Source: Membranipora membranacea (lineage: Eukaryota > Bryozoa > Gymnolaemata > Cheilostomatida > Membraniporidae). From it: 64,000 bases of DNA. A program made the translations under genes and the position numbers. The stretch is taken from the NCBI GenBank assembly GCA_914767715.1, contig OU612068.1, positions 30,752,001-30,816,000 on the forward strand, written 5' to 3'. The notes below the pieces were generated by a model. The model was not told the origin of the DNA. It ran no database searches and saw only the letters and a program-made list of their open reading frames with translations. This document shows, one piece after another, positions 61,501 to 64,000 of the stretch. The stretch's first letter is position 1. The number at the start of each line of letters is the position of its first letter.

Positions 61501-63767
61501 GATCAGATTATATACCACTGGATACAGCTGCTACAGTATTCCTGTCAGAGCTTTGCTCACTCGGTCAGATCTATGCTCAGGTAAATTAAAACTATCAATT
61601 ATCAATACAAGCAATGCCTTTTGACTAAACTTGCTTTCTTATTTATTCCACCACCATGTGTGATGCCTGAGATTATACCCTCTCATTTATTACCATCTTA
61701 TTTATACTGTAGGCTACCGGAGGTAATGTAGAACACAGGCCACCTTCTGATATCACTGATATATACTCATGGGGAAGCAACTCTAGTAATCAAATATCAC
61801 AAAGTTCTACTGAGAAGTACATTGACCCTATATGTATGCCTCATTTCAAGACGAAGATTATACAGGTATGCATATTTATGATAATCAGTGAAATATTGAG
61901 AATTAGTGTGGTATCTTTGCAAGTTCGATCTATCATTGGGAAGATATTAAAGAGCTCTCATCCTGTTGTCCACATACTTGTCTGTCCGTGTGTCATGTAT
62001 AGCTGATATGAGGATATGATGATCTTTGTTTTATACTTTAGTGTGAAGCCGGACAGTACTGCACTTTTCTAATTCTCAACTCTGGAGCTTTGTATGCTAT
62101 GGGCAAAGGAAGTTATGGCAGACTGGGTCTGGGCGACTCGACCAATCACGCTACACCTCAGAGAGTTAGGTTCAAAGATGAAACTGACAGTATCAAACTC
62201 AAAATGGTAAGCAACTCGTTTCTCTTACTGTTAACATTTTCTAAGCAAAACCATTGTCATGTTTCAATCATTATTCCTGTTAATTTTATGTGCAATAATT
62301 ACAGATCTTGTTTTTTTTAAGCAACTGCATACATGAATAAACTTCTCCATTATTATATTATCTCTTTGTGAATGTCTTATCATGATGTTATAACTGTACA
62401 GGTATCGTCATCTAAAGGATCAGACGGACACACTCTAGCTGTAACTACTACTGGTGAGCTCTACTCATGGGGTGATGGAGATTACGGTAAACTGGGACAC
62501 GGAAACAGTACAACTCATAAAACACCTAAACAAGTTCTCGGAGTTCTCAATGATAAGGTTTGTGTTTCTGTTTATGAATCGCATGACTGCGGATGTCTTT
62601 ACTATCTTTTTGTTGTGTTTTAGGCCTTATTGATGTGAACCAAATTGATCGGGTCTTGAATGATGGGAATCACATTAGACACTTTATTTGTGGGAACCAA
62701 AGTTACCTTATAAACCTTCTCAGCACGCAAATGATGTATGTGAATGTGTTTTTTTTATCACAGAATGTTAGCTGGGGATCAGCTGGGTATAGACACAGTG
62801 CTGCTGTAACAGAAGAAGGTCAGTTATATACATGGGGAGAGGGAGACTACGGGCGACTTGGGCATGGTGATAGTCATAGCAGGTAAAATACCCTACACAT
62901 GTGCAAACAATGAGATCAGAATCTACTTCAGCGGCCTGCTATAAATAGATTGAATCCTGTCCTTCTCATAATATCTACGAGCCCAAAGCAGTCTTTGGTG
63001 TATTTTGAATTTTTCTTGTTGCTTGATTGCCAAGGTTGATGCATATAGATAAAAACATATTAGTGTGAATGTAGAGGATATGACATGGGAGATGTATTCT
63101 AAAATTTGGAACAATCTTTACATTTATCACTAAACAAATCCCGAAAATCCGAGCTTTTTTGAATTTGGTCAGTTGCATATTTGATGAGAATTCAAATGCT
63201 ATTTTTGATACTTTTGTATTAAGTTCATAGATATAAAATCTGTTGACACCCAATTTTTTCGTGTTCACCTTCTTTTGTTTCCAAAATTGTTTCATTTCCT
63301 AATGACTATTTTTTTTGAAGGAACATGCCCTGTATTGTAAAAGATTTAAACAATGTGGGACAAGTAGCCTGTGGATCCTCACACACATTGGTTTTGTCAA
63401 AAGACGGGGCGACAGTCTGGTCATTTGGTGATGGAAGCCATGGTAAGTAAATTGTTAGTTATCACATGACACTACCAGCTCTGAAATAACAAAACTGCAT
63501 GATATCTTACTTTGTATATCACTCCATATGAGAAAAACACTCATCCATAAGAAGGTTAGAAAAATCAGACAAAAGTTATGGTATTATCGTCGCTTAAGAA
63601 CTGATTGAAAATCTCAACGATGAACCTTGTTATTGGCAGGAAAACTAGGACATGGGGACACAACTCGAGTATACAGGCCGAGAGTAATAGACCAGTTATC
63701 TGATATTTATGTGAAAAAGATAACATGTGGTAACCAGTCTTCTTATGCTCTCACTTCTACTGGCCAG
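58527..63767 (+). CDS. HERC1: HERC1 E3 ubiquitin ligase, N-terminal part (gene continues past window)
   Basis: Coding exons 58527-58676, 59139-59251, 59488-59605, 59986-60149, 60287-60422, 60776-60888, 61109-61235, 61467-61580, 61713-61865, 62042-62206, 62402-62557, 62764-62882, 63321-63442 and 63640-63767. All are GT-AG and in phase, giving 626 residues. An acceptor at 58504 (TTATCCAG) shows that a 5' UTR exon lies upstream. The N-terminus matches HERC1 ([36 protein letters not shown]). From about residue 380 the first RCC1-like domain begins: [49 protein letters not shown] and [13 protein letters not shown] blades. Known: HERC1 is a giant protein (about 4,860 residues in human) with two RCC1-like domains and a C-terminal HECT domain, acting in ubiquitination and membrane trafficking. 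Those later parts lie outside the window. Confidence 0.97.
58814..59025 (+). mobile_element. Probable tRNA-derived SINE
   Basis: tRNA-like head with a good B box (GGTTTGAATCC at 58867-58877) and a weak A box (TTGTCTAGTGA), followed by a non-tRNA body. It lies inside HERC1 intron 1 and accounts for a spurious 62-codon open frame there. Confidence 0.6.
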
Positions 63768-63838
63768 GTAATGTCTAACTATGACACTCAGAACACATGT
63801 CCATTATTCATGCTGCAATTTTGTTGTACAGACAGAGA

Positions 63839-63854
63839 CCCCCCCCCCCCCCCC
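63839..63854. repeat. Poly-C tract, 16 bases
   Basis: Homopolymer directly before AG in the HERC1 intron after exon 14. It is prone to sequencing or assembly length error. Confidence 0.9.
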
Positions 63855-64000
63855 AGGCACTACACGACGATCCCTGTAAGTCTGGAGTATGGATGGAGTT
63901 TGTCTAATTAATTGTTTGTTTCCTCAAAGAAGTTTGCTTCACCCTGTACTACAAACTGATTTTCTTCAATTTATACTATTGTGTTTGATATATATTTTGT

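Noticed and set aside
63839-63875. Poly-C|AG followed by a 19-base segment and GTAAGT, looking like a mini-exon
   Set aside because: The segment is not a multiple of three in any useful phase and does not match HERC1. The tract is probably an intronic homopolymer.

Overview
The window is animal nuclear DNA: AT-rich, with many small exons, canonical GT-AG splice junctions and long introns. It holds three spliced protein genes and one tRNA gene. All three proteins are metazoan-type: a titin/MLCK-like kinase, TBCCD1 and HERC1. The mobile DNA (hAT-type MITE, tRNA-derived SINEs) suggests an invertebrate, but I cannot name the phylum from the sequence. All exon boundaries below were derived by hand from splice sites, reading phase and protein similarity. 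In the long gene every adjacent exon pair keeps phase.

Region 1 (about 0.9-42 kb, minus strand) is one giant gene for an Ig/Fn3/kinase protein with the C-terminal layout of smooth-muscle myosin light chain kinase: Ig, Fn3, acidic linker, kinase, start of a calmodulin-binding segment. It resembles giant MLCK relatives such as Drosophila Stretchin-MLCK. The best-supported chain starts at 37783, ends at 935, and adds to 18,408 coding bases (about 6,135 residues). It contains one 12.4-kb coding exon that is Ser/Asp/Glu-rich and internally repeated. It also contains an array of eight half-Ig motifs with His-rich linkers. Two interchangeable N-termini (acylation-type or Ig-type) and two interchangeable C-termini (kinase or an early stop) all match in phase, so the locus probably makes several isoforms. 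A tRNA-Ser(GCT) gene lies in one intron on the opposite strand.

Region 2 (about 42-51 kb) is mostly non-coding. It probably holds the unresolved 5' end of the giant gene, a 515-bp hAT-type MITE, and a 2.5-kb element with long terminal inverted repeats. Scattered through 34-45 kb are tiny palindromes (25-33 bp) flanked by 7-8 bp direct repeats.

Region 3 (51.3-53.85 kb, minus) is a complete four-coding-exon TBCCD1 gene. Region 4 (58.5 kb to the end, plus) is the first 14 coding exons (about 626 residues) of HERC1, which continues past the window. TBCCD1 and HERC1 are head to head, separated by 4.7 kb that contains a tRNA-derived SINE. No operons, CRISPR arrays or bacterial-type features are present.
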